31,528 bases of DNA from Clostridiales bacterium. Its GTDB lineage: Bacteria; Bacillota; Clostridia; Lachnospirales; Anaerotignaceae. Below are positions 7,348-16,107 of the stretch, one piece after another (the stretch's first letter is position 1; every line of letters starts with the position of its first letter). The notes beneath the pieces were generated by a model. It was not told where the DNA came from and did not search any database. It saw only the letters and a list, made by a program, of their open reading frames with translations. The stretch is taken from contig JAHZAW010000009.1 of the NCBI GenBank assembly GCA_019423725.1, positions 57,697 to 89,224 of the forward strand, in the 5' to 3' direction. Made by a program: the position numbers and the translations under genes.

Positions 7348-8430
7348 TTATGCCATTGTAATGATAAAGTTAAGGTCCTCCATTGCGTCCAGGATTTTAA
7401 TATTAGCCATTAAATTGACTAAAGATCTAAAAGTCATATTCTTGACTTTCTGATCGTCCCATTCTGCCGCCTCCGGTGTTCCGTTAGAGATCCAGTCTTC
7501 TCTCTGTTTCTCAATGTTTACAGTTGCCAGGTTATCATAATTCGGATCAAGAATACTTTCACGGCCTAACTGTTTGAAATAGACATTTACAGCTGCTATA
7601 AATAAGGCCTGATTGTCGTAACTGTTTTTATATTTGCCGCAGTAATAGTCATTAAATGTCGCGACTATATCTTCAAGTATTAAGTCCATAGCCTCGACAA
7701 TGGTTATTTTCTGCATATCAGCTGTCTGATCTTCGCCAAGCGTTGTAAGAGAGTTGACAGCACGCCCCACTCTTACCTCTCCGCTGTCATTCCATAAGAT
7801 AAACTCTCCGTCATTAACGGCTGCGTCTAAGTCCGCAGGCTCTGTTACGCTCTCAAGCTCCTGCATGACCGTATATGTGGCAGCCCTTGTGAATGGTATT
7901 CCGGCAAGAAGGCCGGCTATTCTTGCAGTATAATTCTGTACAGGATATGCAGACGCCGTATTTTTAAAAGTAATAGCTTCGTTTGTAAAGTTGACAACGT
8001 GCATATCATCTGTAGTTGTGGCCTTATAAACGACAGCCTTTCTTTTCTTTCTCTTATTTTTTGCGTTTGTCTCTTTGATGTATGCCGCTACGGCGTCCTG
8101 CTCTGTGCTGTCAGCATTTAAAAAGCAAAGCCAATTAAAGTCTATACCCTCAATGGCTGCTTTCGCGTCTGCAAACTTCTTTGACGCTCCGATTTTAACG
8201 ACATACACTACCCTAGGCAATCCGATAAATGCTCCTATAATAGCTTTGTAATTGTCGGCTGTATATTCCGCCTCTTTTACATCGGCGGACAGCTCATATT
8301 TATTCGTTGTGGCTGCGCCTGATGTATCATCATTAACGATAATACAGACAACGCCTCTTTCGCTTCTCTGAATGGCCGTGACGGCCTTCTGTTTGAATAT
8401 AACTTCAATGTTAGGCATATTCTGTGCCAT
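7348..8430 (-). CDS. Contractile tail sheath protein (XkdK family)
   Basis: The 360-aa protein is the tail sheath. It has the short N-terminus with a PNIEVIFKQKAVTAIQRSERG segment (shown in part), the central domain with FTRAATYTVMQELESV, and a C-terminal domain with TVNIEKQREDW and LDAMEDLNF that polymerises the helical sheath. It is shorter than many sheaths (400-500 aa) but fits the Clostridial XkdK subset. Its presence defines the phage as a myovirus. It starts 2 nt after the stop of the tail terminator gene and is followed by the tube gene. Contraction drives the tube through the envelope. Confidence 0.93.
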   Translation of the reverse strand: MAQNMPNIEVIFKQKAVTAIQRSERGVVCIIVNDDTSGAATTNKYELSADVKEAEYTADNYKAIIGAFIGLPRVVYVVKIGASKKFADAKAAIEGIDFNWLCFLNADSTEQDAVAAYIKETNAKNKRKKRKAVVYKATTTDDMHVVNFTNEAITFKNTASAYPVQNYTARIAGLLAGIPFTRAATYTVMQELESVTEPADLDAAVNDGEFILWNDSGEVRVGRAVNSLTTLGEDQTADMQKITIVEAMDLILEDIVATFNDYYCGKYKNSYDNQALFIAAVNVYFKQLGRESILDPNYDNLATVNIEKQREDWISNGTPEAAEWDDQKVKNMTFRSLVNLMANIKILDAMEDLNFIITMA

Positions 8431-8432
8431 TA

Positions 8433-8876
8433 TTATTCACCTTCCTTATTTAATTCAACGTCAAGATCCAGCATATCGACGCCTTCTGCGTCTTCTATAT
8501 AAGGATTTACTATATCTACAAGGCCGACAAATTCTACGGCCATATCCGCCCTATATATTGTTGCCTGCTGTTCCTCAATCGTAAAATTGAAAGTATCATT
8601 AATCTTTATGCGCCCGGCGAATAAAGCCATTAAATCGTCTAAAATGCCATATAAGTCCGCAAAACCGCTGTAAATAGACGGCGCAAAATAATAGACGTGC
8701 AGCCTAAAGGATATATGATCCATAAGCCCAAACTTATCTTTTGTGATCTCGTCTGCGTCGATTACAAAAGCCGGGCGCGGTATGTCTTCTTCTATGTCCT
8801 TGTCTATAACCTCAATATCAAATGTTTTCTGCAGCATATCGGTTACTTTTGTTAAAATGTCGCCTACGTCTGCCAT
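8433..8876 (-). CDS. Tail terminator-like protein (DUF6838-type)
   Basis: The 147-aa acidic protein lies between the HK97 gp10-like gene and the sheath gene, where the tail terminator (head-proximal cap of the tail) is encoded in Firmicute myoviruses. The N-terminal helix VGDILTKVTDMLQKTF and the central YFAPSIYSGFADLYGILDDL segment fit the small alpha/beta terminator fold. The C-terminus is highly acidic. Assignment rests mainly on position and general pattern; a closely similar family is annotated as phage tail terminator. It starts 4 nt after the upstream gene's stop. Confidence 0.7.
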   Translation of the reverse strand: MADVGDILTKVTDMLQKTFDIEVIDKDIEEDIPRPAFVIDADEITKDKFGLMDHISFRLHVYYFAPSIYSGFADLYGILDDLMALFAGRIKINDTFNFTIEEQQATIYRADMAVEFVGLVDIVNPYIEDAEGVDMLDLDVELNKEGE

Positions 8877-8880
8877 TTTT

Positions 8881-9294
8881 TCACCAACCTTTTGTTAAGT
8901 CATCAACAAGCCCTTCAACGTCTTTTTCATATTCGCCGGCGAAGGCGTCCTGCGTCTTGCCTATAAGGTGACGTCCGGCTATATGGCGTCCGCTCTTTAC
9001 ATGGTTAAATCCAAGCTCTAATAAATGAGCGTGCGGCGCAAAGTGTATTCTTGTTTCGTAGGAATTTTCCGGCTTATATATGTATACCTTGCCACGTTTT
9101 AAATACTTACCGTTGACAAGGTTTCCCGTCTTTTTCCTATATCCGGCTTTTAATGCCGCTTTGATTTTATTTTTAAGTTTGTTTCCTTCTTTTCGCATAA
9201 AGGCTTTACATTCTTTCGGCGCCACATCTGCCGAAAGTCTGATAATATCCTTTTCAAGTTTTCCAAAATCCTCTTTTAATTCTGCCTGTGCCAT
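8881..9294 (-). CDS. HK97 gp10-like head-tail component
   Basis: The 137-aa basic protein has the HK97 gp10 pattern: an N-terminal helix with Lys/Glu, a KKTGNLVNGKYLKRG segment (TG-L motif) and an HLLELGFNHVKSGRHIAGRHL segment corresponding to the usual E-G-T-RHxxxRP-L signature. It takes part in joining the head to the tail and often sits before the terminator gene. The ATG (9294-9292) shares one base with the stop of the head closure gene (TAATG), so translation is coupled. Confidence 0.83.
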   Translation of the reverse strand: MAQAELKEDFGKLEKDIIRLSADVAPKECKAFMRKEGNKLKNKIKAALKAGYRKKTGNLVNGKYLKRGKVYIYKPENSYETRIHFAPHAHLLELGFNHVKSGRHIAGRHLIGKTQDAFAGEYEKDVEGLVDDLTKGW

Positions 9295-9626
9295 TATTCC
9301 ACCGCCTCACAGAAGATCTCCAATGTATCATGGGCAAGGTACGGATCCAGGATATATATAATGTCGTACCTCTGGCCGCCGGCCATAAACCACATGCCGG
9401 GCGTGACGTCCTGAATGTATCTAATAATTATTTTGTGCGTCGTCCTGGAAAGTTTTGTTTCGGCGGTGCGGTTTAGCAGGCTGCCGGTCTGTGGCCTAAC
9501 TTCAGCCCATAAGTCCCTGACCTTGCGTTTTTCCCACTTCGTCTGGCCTATGGCGTTGACACTTTCCGTTTTTACATTCTCCCACAGCTCAATTTTTCGA
9601 TTAAGTCTGCCCGCTAAATTCCGCAT
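9294..9626 (-). CDS. Head closure / head-tail adaptor (SPP1 gp16-like, PF05521 type)
   Basis: The 110-aa protein shows the head-tail joining family pattern: N-terminal AGRLNRKIELWE, then KVRDLWAEVRPQTGSL, then a C-terminal HKIIIRYIQDVTPGMWF and RYDIIYILDP. Such proteins close the connector after DNA packaging and form the docking surface for the tail. It follows the gp6-like connector gene with a 16-nt gap, and its stop overlaps the start of the gp10-like gene by one base. The start ATG at 9626 has AAGGGGGC upstream. Confidence 0.88.
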   Translation of the reverse strand: MRNLAGRLNRKIELWENVKTESVNAIGQTKWEKRKVRDLWAEVRPQTGSLLNRTAETKLSRTTHKIIIRYIQDVTPGMWFMAGGQRYDIIYILDPYLAHDTLEIFCEAVE

Positions 9627-9642
9627 AGCCGCCGCCCCCTTC

Positions 9643-9933
9643 TTAAATAAAATTCTTGTCGTGTAAGTGTAAAATTGCCGAAACCGTCTTGTTTTCGGCT
9701 GTTGTATCGGCCGTTGTGCTTCTTACGTCGTACATATCGGCCACGATCGCAAATACTGCTATACTGATTTCCTCGTATTCGTCCATTTCATCATCTGTTA
9801 ATGATGTATGCCCCTTTATATATCCCTTAGCGGCAGCCAGTGCCGCCGCTAAAAATCTAACCGTTGTTTCGTCCGTGCCGTCCGCTCTGACATAATCTGC
9901 TAGATCGGCCGTTGTTATGTCAGATACTTTCAT
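9643..9933 (-). CDS. Head-tail connector protein (gp6-like)
   Basis: The 96-aa, Ala-rich helical protein begins MKVSDITTADLADYVR and carries a LAAALAAAKGYIKGHTSL stretch typical of gp6/gp15-like connectors (PF05135 type). These proteins form a ring under the portal. It is the first gene after the major capsid gene, the standard place for the connector. It is read as part of the head operon. Family membership comes from pattern and position; no catalytic residues are involved. Confidence 0.85.
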   Translation of the reverse strand: MKVSDITTADLADYVRADGTDETTVRFLAAALAAAKGYIKGHTSLTDDEMDEYEEISIAVFAIVADMYDVRSTTADTTAENKTVSAILHLHDKNFI

Positions 9934-9947
9934 GTTTTATCACGTCC

Positions 9948-11057
9948 TTAAGCTGCTGCTCCCATAGTAAGCATTGCAAATTTTGACTGATCGATAATGG
10001 CTCCGTCAATTTCCATGTATCCGATTACGCCGGTTCCGTACTGTGTAGCGTACTTTTCTTTTAAAATGCTTACTTCAATTTCCTTTGACATATTATAGGC
10101 ATATCCGGATAAATCGCCGTAAAGCATTACATTTGTTGAATCCGCAAAAGCAGGCGCATTGTCCGAAAGATAAACAGGTTTACCTAACATTCTGTAGCCG
10201 CTGCCGTTTACCATATCGGGGATAAGTAAATACTGTCCGTCTGTTGTCTTTAATTTTCTTGCCTTAGCAAATGTGCTAGGGTGCATAATCCATACTGCGT
10301 CCCTCTGTGCCTCTGTTGGCACTTTAAGCTGTGTATCAATTATGTCATCTGCCTTAAGCACGTTGCTTTCTGCTGTAATTTTGTTTTTTACGTTTGGAAA
10401 AATACCTTTAATTTTTGTTGAGCCTGTAAGGCCTTCTTTTTCGGCATATTCTGCAAGGTCTTTTGCCATTTTATTGACTACAAAACCGACAATATCAAAA
10501 TCCATATTGTTAATTAATTTGTTTGAAATAGCGGAAACGGCGCCGACTATATACGGCTGCAAAGATACTACTTTTAATTCTCCTGACTTTTCGGTAAGCT
10601 CTGTAAGCTCATCAATATATGCCACAGTAATAGCGCTGCTTGTTTCGTCATATACAGGAATTGACAGTTCACCTTTAACATTAAATTTCATTGCTCTTTC
10701 AAAAAGAGGACTGATATTTTTCATTGCTGCTACGATCATATCAGCTACACTGCGGGGCAGAAGGCCTCCATTTGCGCCTACTTTTAAGGCTCTTGTTTCT
10801 CCTCTGCAGAACTTTTCAAAAGATCTGATTTCCTCTTCTTTTGTTGTGTCTTTAGGCTCTCCGTCTTCGATCTGGCGGCGCTCTTCAATGGCTTTAATAG
10901 TGCGGCTTAAGCCGTCCGCCTCTTCTATGTACTTGTTATATTCCTTCTCTTCATCGGCTGTTAAGGCCCTTGTCTCTTCCTCTACTTTGTCAAGGATCCC
11001 TGCAGCCTTAATAAGAAGATCGTTTCTTTTTTCTTTAAGTTCTTTGATTTTTGACAT
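9948..11057 (-). CDS. Major capsid protein (HK97 fold, with N-terminal scaffold domain)
   Basis: The 369-aa protein has an N-terminal, strongly charged coiled-coil domain (about residues 1-85) typical of the HK97 delta domain, which acts as a built-in scaffold and is cut off by the prohead protease. The mature part probably starts near residue 90-95 (RALKVGANGG). The rest shows the HK97 pattern with SVADMIVAAMKNISPLFE and GYAYNMSKEIEVSILKEKY. It lies directly after the protease gene. The ATG is preceded by GGAGG. It is the most abundant structural product. Confidence 0.95.
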   Translation of the reverse strand: MSKIKELKEKRNDLLIKAAGILDKVEEETRALTADEEKEYNKYIEEADGLSRTIKAIEERRQIEDGEPKDTTKEEEIRSFEKFCRGETRALKVGANGGLLPRSVADMIVAAMKNISPLFERAMKFNVKGELSIPVYDETSSAITVAYIDELTELTEKSGELKVVSLQPYIVGAVSAISNKLINNMDFDIVGFVVNKMAKDLAEYAEKEGLTGSTKIKGIFPNVKNKITAESNVLKADDIIDTQLKVPTEAQRDAVWIMHPSTFAKARKLKTTDGQYLLIPDMVNGSGYRMLGKPVYLSDNAPAFADSTNVMLYGDLSGYAYNMSKEIEVSILKEKYATQYGTGVIGYMEIDGAIIDQSKFAMLTMGAAA

Positions 11058-11098
11058 TTCTCATACCTCCATTTTCTTGATATTAAGTCTCATTTTTC

Positions 11099-11656
11099 TT
11101 ATTTTTTCAGCGTCAAAAGTTGGCGCCGGTGTTCTTGTGTCTTTTCAACTGCCGTTTCGTGAAGGCCTCTTGTCTCCATTGTCGCTACGTCTTCGCCCCT
11201 CAGTTCGTACGATGTGCCGGCATACGCCGGGATCCTATCTGACAGGATCGACACTTCATTCAACTGGATTTCTTTTAAACGGCGGCGTTTAACGCCGTCC
11301 ATTGTCCAGTCTTCCCAGTCGTCGTCAATGACATTAAATCCGAAAGACCACCCGGTTATTTTTCCGGCGTCGGCTGCCGCTATGACGTCCGGATCCGTCA
11401 CCCTGGCGACGGCATAAAGGCCGATACTATCTTCCTTAAGTTCCAAGTTTCCGTCTGCTGTGCTGCCTATGATCTTTTCATGATTAAATTTTAATTTGAT
11501 GTCATTGTTGGCCGCGATTGCTTTTGAGAATACCCCTTCTTTCACCTGTTCAACAAACTGGGTACCGTCCGGCAGCTTCATTACTCTGCTGTCACGGCAT
11601 ACGGCATTGACATAGCCGGAAATAATGACTTCCTTTTCTCTGATCTCAATTTTCAT
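11099..11656 (-). CDS. Prohead protease (HK97 family, U35-type)
   Basis: The 185-aa serine protease processes the capsid precursor. The catalytic His is in KFNHEKIIGS (His59) and the nucleophile Ser in TGWSFGF (Ser104); the C-terminal half ends with a LNEVSILSDRIPAYAGT segment typical of the family. The basic C-terminal tail is removed on maturation in HK97. Start and portal stop overlap by 4 nt (ATGA). It lies between portal and capsid genes as in HK97, and the target is the N-terminal domain of the neighbouring capsid protein. Confidence 0.94.
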   Translation of the reverse strand: MKIEIREKEVIISGYVNAVCRDSRVMKLPDGTQFVEQVKEGVFSKAIAANNDIKLKFNHEKIIGSTADGNLELKEDSIGLYAVARVTDPDVIAAADAGKITGWSFGFNVIDDDWEDWTMDGVKRRRLKEIQLNEVSILSDRIPAYAGTSYELRGEDVATMETRGLHETAVEKTQEHRRQLLTLKK

Positions 11657-12858
11657 TGCTTAGCTTCACCCCCTAACTTTATTGACTGTCCCATATTAGG
11701 GACATAGATCATTTCTTTTTTAGGATCGTATAAAACGTCCTGCAGGCCTAATTTGATATAGTTCAATCCTAATGGCGGCTTATTCTCCATTTCTCTGATC
11801 TCGTCCGGCTGATATATACCATTTGCAACGGCTTTTTCGTAGCTTTCAAAGCGTTCTGACAGGCTGCCCTTTCTTGCCTCGTCCATATCAAAGGCAAAAA
11901 ATCTTGTGTCCTTTTCTCTTTCAAGTAAAAGTACTCTGTTTATGGCTGCCTCTATGGCCTTTGCCGGCGGCAGTACGGCCGTTTCAAATGTGGCCGTTTC
12001 TGTCTCCGGCGTCGCTGTACCTTCCAGCACTGACGGCGCGATCCCAAACAAACCGCATATATTGTTATAGCTTGCTTTCCTGGCCTCGATTACTTGCATT
12101 TCTGCCGGTGTTGACGCCAGTTCATTGAACTTTATTCCAGCATTTAACACCATAGTTTCGTTGCTGTCGCCGCTGTATGTCCTGTTCCATTTTTCCTTTA
12201 GGTCTTTTAATGCTGTATCGTTAATTTTGTTATCAACGGACAGATAGCCTTTTTTCATACCCTGTTTATCAATCATATTCTGTTCAAACAGCAATTCGCT
12301 ATAAGCCGTCTTGAGCGCCTCGGCGTTATCATCTAACAGCCCACGGCCGGTGCCGCCGTCCGTTGATGATCTAAGAGCCGAAAAAATATTTAAACTGTCT
12401 ATGCTGTTCCCCTGGACCCAGTATTTAATATAGCGGTTAAGCGCGTCTGTATTGGCGTTCTGGGTAACGTCTCCCGGCTGCAGATAGATTAATTCTTCAA
12501 TGTCGTTATATCTGCGCTTAATGTACGCATAACAGCGGCCATATAAGATATAGTCTTTTGTCAGCATTTTTTTAAATAAAAATCCGTCGAAGTATTCCGA
12601 AGGCTGAATATTAAATAGCCTTGTCCTTTTATCGTTTTTTATCTCGCTGATCCTGCCGTCTTTGTCGCGTTCATATAGTTTGAGCGGCAAAAGCGCTACT
12701 TTGTTTCCGACATATTCCAGGCAGGCGGCGACTGCCGGGATCTCCTGTGCCTGCTGTGCTGTTATGTAGTAACCGCCGTTTAACTGTGTTAAAAGTGTTT
12801 CTCCGGTTATTTCCCTTGTCTCCTGTTTTTTGTCTTTTAAAAAATCAAATATTCCCAA
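11653..12858 (-). CDS. Portal protein (HK97 family)
   Basis: The 401-aa portal forms the dodecameric ring through which DNA enters and leaves. Family signals are the N-terminal MGIFDFLK, VAACLEYVGNKVALLPLKLY, GRCYAYIKR, and the C-terminal stretch with DEIREMENKPPLG, which is almost invariant in HK97-type portals. It starts 12 nt after the large terminase stop, with a GGGGGTGAG-type site, and overlaps the protease gene by 4 nt. Length is normal for the family. Confidence 0.95.
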   Translation of the reverse strand: MGIFDFLKDKKQETREITGETLLTQLNGGYYITAQQAQEIPAVAACLEYVGNKVALLPLKLYERDKDGRISEIKNDKRTRLFNIQPSEYFDGFLFKKMLTKDYILYGRCYAYIKRRYNDIEELIYLQPGDVTQNANTDALNRYIKYWVQGNSIDSLNIFSALRSSTDGGTGRGLLDDNAEALKTAYSELLFEQNMIDKQGMKKGYLSVDNKINDTALKDLKEKWNRTYSGDSNETMVLNAGIKFNELASTPAEMQVIEARKASYNNICGLFGIAPSVLEGTATPETETATFETAVLPPAKAIEAAINRVLLLEREKDTRFFAFDMDEARKGSLSERFESYEKAVANGIYQPDEIREMENKPPLGLNYIKLGLQDVLYDPKKEMIYVPNMGQSIKLGGEAKQ

Positions 12859-12870
12859 TTTCTCACCCCC

Positions 12871-14562
12871 TTAAAGAACTACACCGCCCCAGCTCTGGGC
12901 CTCTTCCAGTACTTCATTTTGCTGCACAAGATATACGGCATTTATTAAAGCCATTAACATGTCTATCTTTCCGATTGACTTCTTTTTGTTGATATACCGG
13001 TTTAAATTTGTGTCATATGTACAGCGGGCGTTTTCAAAGTTTATCTCAAGTAATTTATTTTCTTCATAGACAAATTTGCCCTGCAGGATCATTTCTTCCA
13101 GCCATTTGATCGGCGCATGTAATACGCTTGAGTGCTGCCGTACGATTACTGTTTCTAGGCCGGCCGCCTCTAATTTCTGGGCTGATGATAGACCGTTGTA
13201 TCTGTCATATCCAACACCGGCCACGGTGCAGCCGAATTTTTGTTCAATGGATAAAATGTCCTTCTCAATGACTGAATAGTCAATGACGCGATCTCCGCAG
13301 GCGGTACACTTGCCAGCGTTAATAAATTCTCTGTAGTCTATACGTTCTAGCTTGCTTTTTTCGTCTATCCTGTCATACGGGATATAGCCGTATACGTCGG
13401 CTAAAATCCCGCCTGTATATTCGTCATAGGCTGCCATTGCAAAGGCGCTGTTATCTGTCGTCATTGATAAGTCAAAGCCGACATATACGCGACGGCCTGT
13501 CCAGTCTATTTCATTGACCCTGCATTTCTGCAGATCCTCAACGGATACATAATTTTCAGTTCCGACGCCCTGGTAAACTATATTACAGTGTTTCGTCAAG
13601 AAATTTTCACGCCTAGACGGTATGTCTATAGCGTCCTGGCGCTTTTTCAAAAGAACGTCCATTATTTCCGGTACTTCCAACGCCAGCGGGTTTGCGTGTT
13701 TTATAATATCGTCGTTGTCCGTCCAGTTCTTTGTGTCGTCCGGCTCGTAAAGAAGGGCAAAGGTCGCTTTATCATCTTTTAGACCGTCAAGGACTTTTTT
13801 TGCGGCTGCGACTTCTTCTTCAAATGGGTTAAATACAGTCGGATATTTTGTCGAAATAATAAAGCCCAGCTTATTAAACACCTGGATCTGTCCTGACCTC
13901 ATAGCCTCAATAGGGTATACGTTCGGCAGCGCTCCTGTTTCATCAACTAAGAAGACGGCCGGCTGTCTGGAATCCATTCGATTTCTTGAATAGTTCAGCG
14001 GATAAAATACGTTATCCGTTATACTACACTTGATATAATCTCTAAGCATTTTGAATTTGAGTTTGCCCTTGTAAGTTCCGGCCAGTGCCGGGCTGCAGTC
14101 CAGTATTTCCTCAATATCTGATTTAATAGATCGGCTCAGTGTACCGTCTGGCGCTACACTGTAGAGTTTTGAAAATCTGTCCTCTGTCAGCAACAGGATA
14201 ATGAATATTACAGCTACTATGAAGGTCTTACCATTCTTCCTGGCTATCTCTAAGACCGCGTTTTGATAGCGTCTGCGGCGCGGATCCGATCTATAAACAA
14301 CACATAGCACACTAACTATCAAGGCCCATTGAAAACCGGCCAGGCAGTCATATAAGTTTTTGCCTTTATTGGCGCCTTTAGGCATTATCAGAAGTTTTAA
14401 AATTTTGCAAATCTTCTGATACTTTTTTTCGCTTAATATAAATTCGGCGTCTTCGTCTCTAGCAATCCTGACTATCTCGTCCATTTGCTTTATTACATAT
14501 TTTGGCGCCTCTATCTGGCTGTTTGTAACAGCTTCGGCATATTCTACAGCCTTGTTTGTCAA
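12871..14562 (-). CDS. terL: Terminase large subunit
   Basis: The 563-aa packaging motor has both expected domains. The ATPase holds a Walker A-like motif EIARKNGKTF (about 105-114) and Walker B AVFLVDE (about 202-208). The C-terminal RNase H-like nuclease has VYVGFDLSMTTDNSAF, GVGYDRYNG and a terminal KIDMLMALINAVYL segment that supplies the last acidic residue. It overlaps the small subunit gene by 4 nt. The deviant Walker A (RKNGKT) is common in Firmicute/HK97-type large subunits. It docks on the portal encoded next. Confidence 0.95.
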   Translation of the reverse strand: MTNKAVEYAEAVTNSQIEAPKYVIKQMDEIVRIARDEDAEFILSEKKYQKICKILKLLIMPKGANKGKNLYDCLAGFQWALIVSVLCVVYRSDPRRRRYQNAVLEIARKNGKTFIVAVIFIILLLTEDRFSKLYSVAPDGTLSRSIKSDIEEILDCSPALAGTYKGKLKFKMLRDYIKCSITDNVFYPLNYSRNRMDSRQPAVFLVDETGALPNVYPIEAMRSGQIQVFNKLGFIISTKYPTVFNPFEEEVAAAKKVLDGLKDDKATFALLYEPDDTKNWTDNDDIIKHANPLALEVPEIMDVLLKKRQDAIDIPSRRENFLTKHCNIVYQGVGTENYVSVEDLQKCRVNEIDWTGRRVYVGFDLSMTTDNSAFAMAAYDEYTGGILADVYGYIPYDRIDEKSKLERIDYREFINAGKCTACGDRVIDYSVIEKDILSIEQKFGCTVAGVGYDRYNGLSSAQKLEAAGLETVIVRQHSSVLHAPIKWLEEMILQGKFVYEENKLLEINFENARCTYDTNLNRYINKKKSIGKIDMLMALINAVYLVQQNEVLEEAQSWGGVVL

Positions 14563-15011
14563 TCCTCATCATCTCCCAAGATGTCAATAAGAGGATCTGT
14601 TTCGCGTTCTGTAATAGATATAGCCAGCTTTGCCCTACTTTGCGGCGACAGTCCAAGCTCATTACAGCCGCGGTAAAAATCTTGTGTATATTTTGCCCTG
14701 GCGTTCATGACTTCGCGATCATATTTTTTTGCCGGCGCCGCCTCTATATCTGCGTCTATCTCGGCCAACTTGTCTATTGCCGTTGCAGTCTTTGCCAAGA
14801 TCCAATCATCAAGGCTGCACAGGGTATCTGCAGCGTCCAGGCGCTTGACTATCTCTTTAAATATCTTTTTTTGGTTTTTAGACAACGTGCGCGGCGGCTT
14901 TGGTGCGCCGGCGCTTTTTAATTTTTCTTCGGCGGCTGCGCGGCTTTCGATTTCGTCTTTCGTACGCGCACCCACCGCCATGTCAATCGGCTTAGCCGGT
15001 CTGCCTGCCAT
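14559..15011 (-). CDS. terS: Terminase small subunit (P27 family)
   Basis: From the ATG at 15011 the protein has 150 aa and begins MAGRPAKPIDM, the hallmark start of P27-type small terminases. GAGGCGG lies 6-12 nt upstream. A GTG at 15056 would add 15 residues but has no binding site and is not supported. The C-terminal helical part with YTQDFYRGCNELGLSPQSR is also typical of the family. It recognises the phage DNA end site and hands it to the large subunit. It overlaps terL by 4 nt. An HNH nuclease gene lies just upstream. Confidence 0.92.
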   Translation of the reverse strand: MAGRPAKPIDMAVGARTKDEIESRAAAEEKLKSAGAPKPPRTLSKNQKKIFKEIVKRLDAADTLCSLDDWILAKTATAIDKLAEIDADIEAAPAKKYDREVMNARAKYTQDFYRGCNELGLSPQSRAKLAISITERETDPLIDILGDDED

Positions 15012-15071
15012 ATTATCCGCCTCATTTCTAAAAAAATTTTTAAATCTGTTAGGCACGGTATGGTGTGGAGA

Positions 15072-15095
15072 TAAACGCCCGTTTTTAGGCGTTTA
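15072..15095. other. Inverted repeat upstream of terS (possible cos/packaging region)
   Basis: The stretch between the HNH and terS genes (15012-15110) contains an 8-bp perfect inverted repeat TAAACGCC/GGCGTTTA (15072-15079 and 15088-15095) with an 8-nt loop and a G7 run (15100-15106). Neither strand shows a good U-tract after the stem, so a terminator is unlikely. In HK97-like and Firmicute cos phages the cohesive end site lies beside terS and a neighbouring HNH gene, which makes this the prime place to look for cos. This is inference only. Confidence 0.3.
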
Positions 15096-15110
15096 AGCAG
15101 GGGGGGATAT

Positions 15111-15503
15111 TTATTTTATATATGTCCGCAATGTCTCTTTTGAGATCTTCCCTTCCTCTGCCTCTCTGTGGTGCTTCTCGCATAACGTAATAAGGTTATT
15201 ATTTTCTAGTCGCTTTGTCCACGCCGTGCGCACACTTTCAATATGGTGAACTTGTAAATCTTGCGGATCATATTTTCTTTTTCTATCATACCGTATGCCG
15301 TGCGTACATATCGGACAAAGATATAGATCACGTTCTTTTATCTCTTCGCGCTTCTTTTGCCATTCAGAAGAGGACAAAAAAGATTTATATTTCTTTTCAA
15401 AATCTGTTAATTCTGAATACTTTTTATATTTTTTCGCCGGCTTTTGCGGACAGCGTTCCCCTACCTCGTGTATACGTCCGCATATACTACAGGCTTTTTT
15501 CAT
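15111..15503 (-). CDS. HNH endonuclease (packaging-associated)
   Basis: From the ATG at 15503 (MKKACSICGR; AGGAGG 9 nt upstream) the protein has 130 aa. It has an N-terminal CxxC...C knuckle (residues 5-18) and a complete HNH core: CPIC (63-66), the first His pair in QVHHIES (86-87), Asn in NNNLITLC (102-104), and the closing C108 plus HH (111-112). HNH proteins placed next to the terminase are needed with TerL for cos cleavage in HK97-like phages (established for gp74 and relatives). Gene position fits that role. The start overlaps the upstream regulator gene by 17 nt. Confidence 0.93.
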   Translation of the reverse strand: MKKACSICGRIHEVGERCPQKPAKKYKKYSELTDFEKKYKSFLSSSEWQKKREEIKERDLYLCPICTHGIRYDRKRKYDPQDLQVHHIESVRTAWTKRLENNNLITLCEKHHREAEEGKISKETLRTYIK

Positions 15504-15849
15504 TACCCTTTGCCTCCTGTTCATCAAAAAACCTTTTTACGGCTTTTCTGATCGACTCTTCACTATCGCCCATTCCTATTTTCTGCGCAATATCACGCCA
15601 GGCCAGGCCGTTGAAATAGTGCATGATGATCGCCGTTTTAATCCTTATATTGCTTAGGGCTGTAATTTCCTGCAACACTTCGTTTCTTTGGTTTTGCAGC
15701 CTGGTTATTTCCTGTTTGTAGCCGGTTATGATTTTTGCCGCCTTTCGTTTATTGGTACAGTGTTCCTCCTGGTTCTTTATTTCCTTCTGCAGTGCCAGTA
15801 TATATGCCTGTGTGCCGGCTGCCTCTTTTAATTTCTTGTGTGTCAGCAT
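15487..15849 (-). CDS. Sigma-region-4-like late transcription regulator (ArpU/RinA-like)
   Basis: The 120-aa protein has an N-terminal coiled coil (about 1-60) with Lys/Glu/Gln and a C-terminal helix-turn-helix of sigma-70 region 4 type, with IMHYFNGLAWRDIAQKIG followed by a SEESIRKAVKRFF recognition helix. Proteins of this build (ArpU, RinA, DUF1492-like) sit right before the HNH/terminase genes in Firmicute phages and turn on late genes. A role in late activation is therefore likely but inferred. The ATG has GAGGTGG upstream and the gene overlaps its upstream neighbour by 7 nt. Confidence 0.75.
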   Translation of the reverse strand: MLTHKKLKEAAGTQAYILALQKEIKNQEEHCTNKRKAAKIITGYKQEITRLQNQRNEVLQEITALSNIRIKTAIIMHYFNGLAWRDIAQKIGMGDSEESIRKAVKRFFDEQEAKGNEKSL

Positions 15850-16088
15850 TGTTCCACCTCCGCTAATGGTGTATATTTTTGGTTAACAATTTGATATACA
15901 GGGCACTGCCAATAATAGCCCGCGCAGTAGTCGTCAAAATAGCTCTTTTTCTGAATACTTTTTCTAAACTGCATAATGATTTTGTTACCCTCTTCCAGGC
16001 CTTCACAGTGTATGTTCGGCGGTCGTGTAGTGTCTAGTAAATAGAATGGACAAATGGCTCTGCCCTGCAAATAGCTACAGCTTGACAT
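15843..16088 (-). CDS. Small Cys-rich phage protein, unknown function
   Basis: The 81-aa protein starts MSSCSYLQGRAICPFYLLD and contains six Cys (positions 4, 13, 28, 55, 62 and 81) spread as C-x8-C, then C, C-x6-C and a terminal C, suggesting metal binding or a small zinc fold. Similar short Cys-rich proteins with an early CPFY motif occur in Firmicute prophages just before the late regulator. The ATG at 16088 is followed by a tight overlap with the regulator gene. No enzymatic motif was seen. Confidence 0.6.
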   Translation of the reverse strand: MSSCSYLQGRAICPFYLLDTTRPPNIHCEGLEEGNKIIMQFRKSIQKKSYFDDYCAGYYWQCPVYQIVNQKYTPLAEVEQC

Positions 16089-16107
16089 TTTCTTTTTTAC
16101 CCCTTTC

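Noticed and set aside
10273..11292. Long + strand frame (339 aa) over the capsid and protease genes
   Set aside because: Antisense shadow of two well-identified genes; Ser/Leu-rich, no binding site, no homology pattern.
15012..15056. GTG start for terS at 15056
   Set aside because: No binding site; the MAGRPAKPID start at 15011 is the family hallmark.
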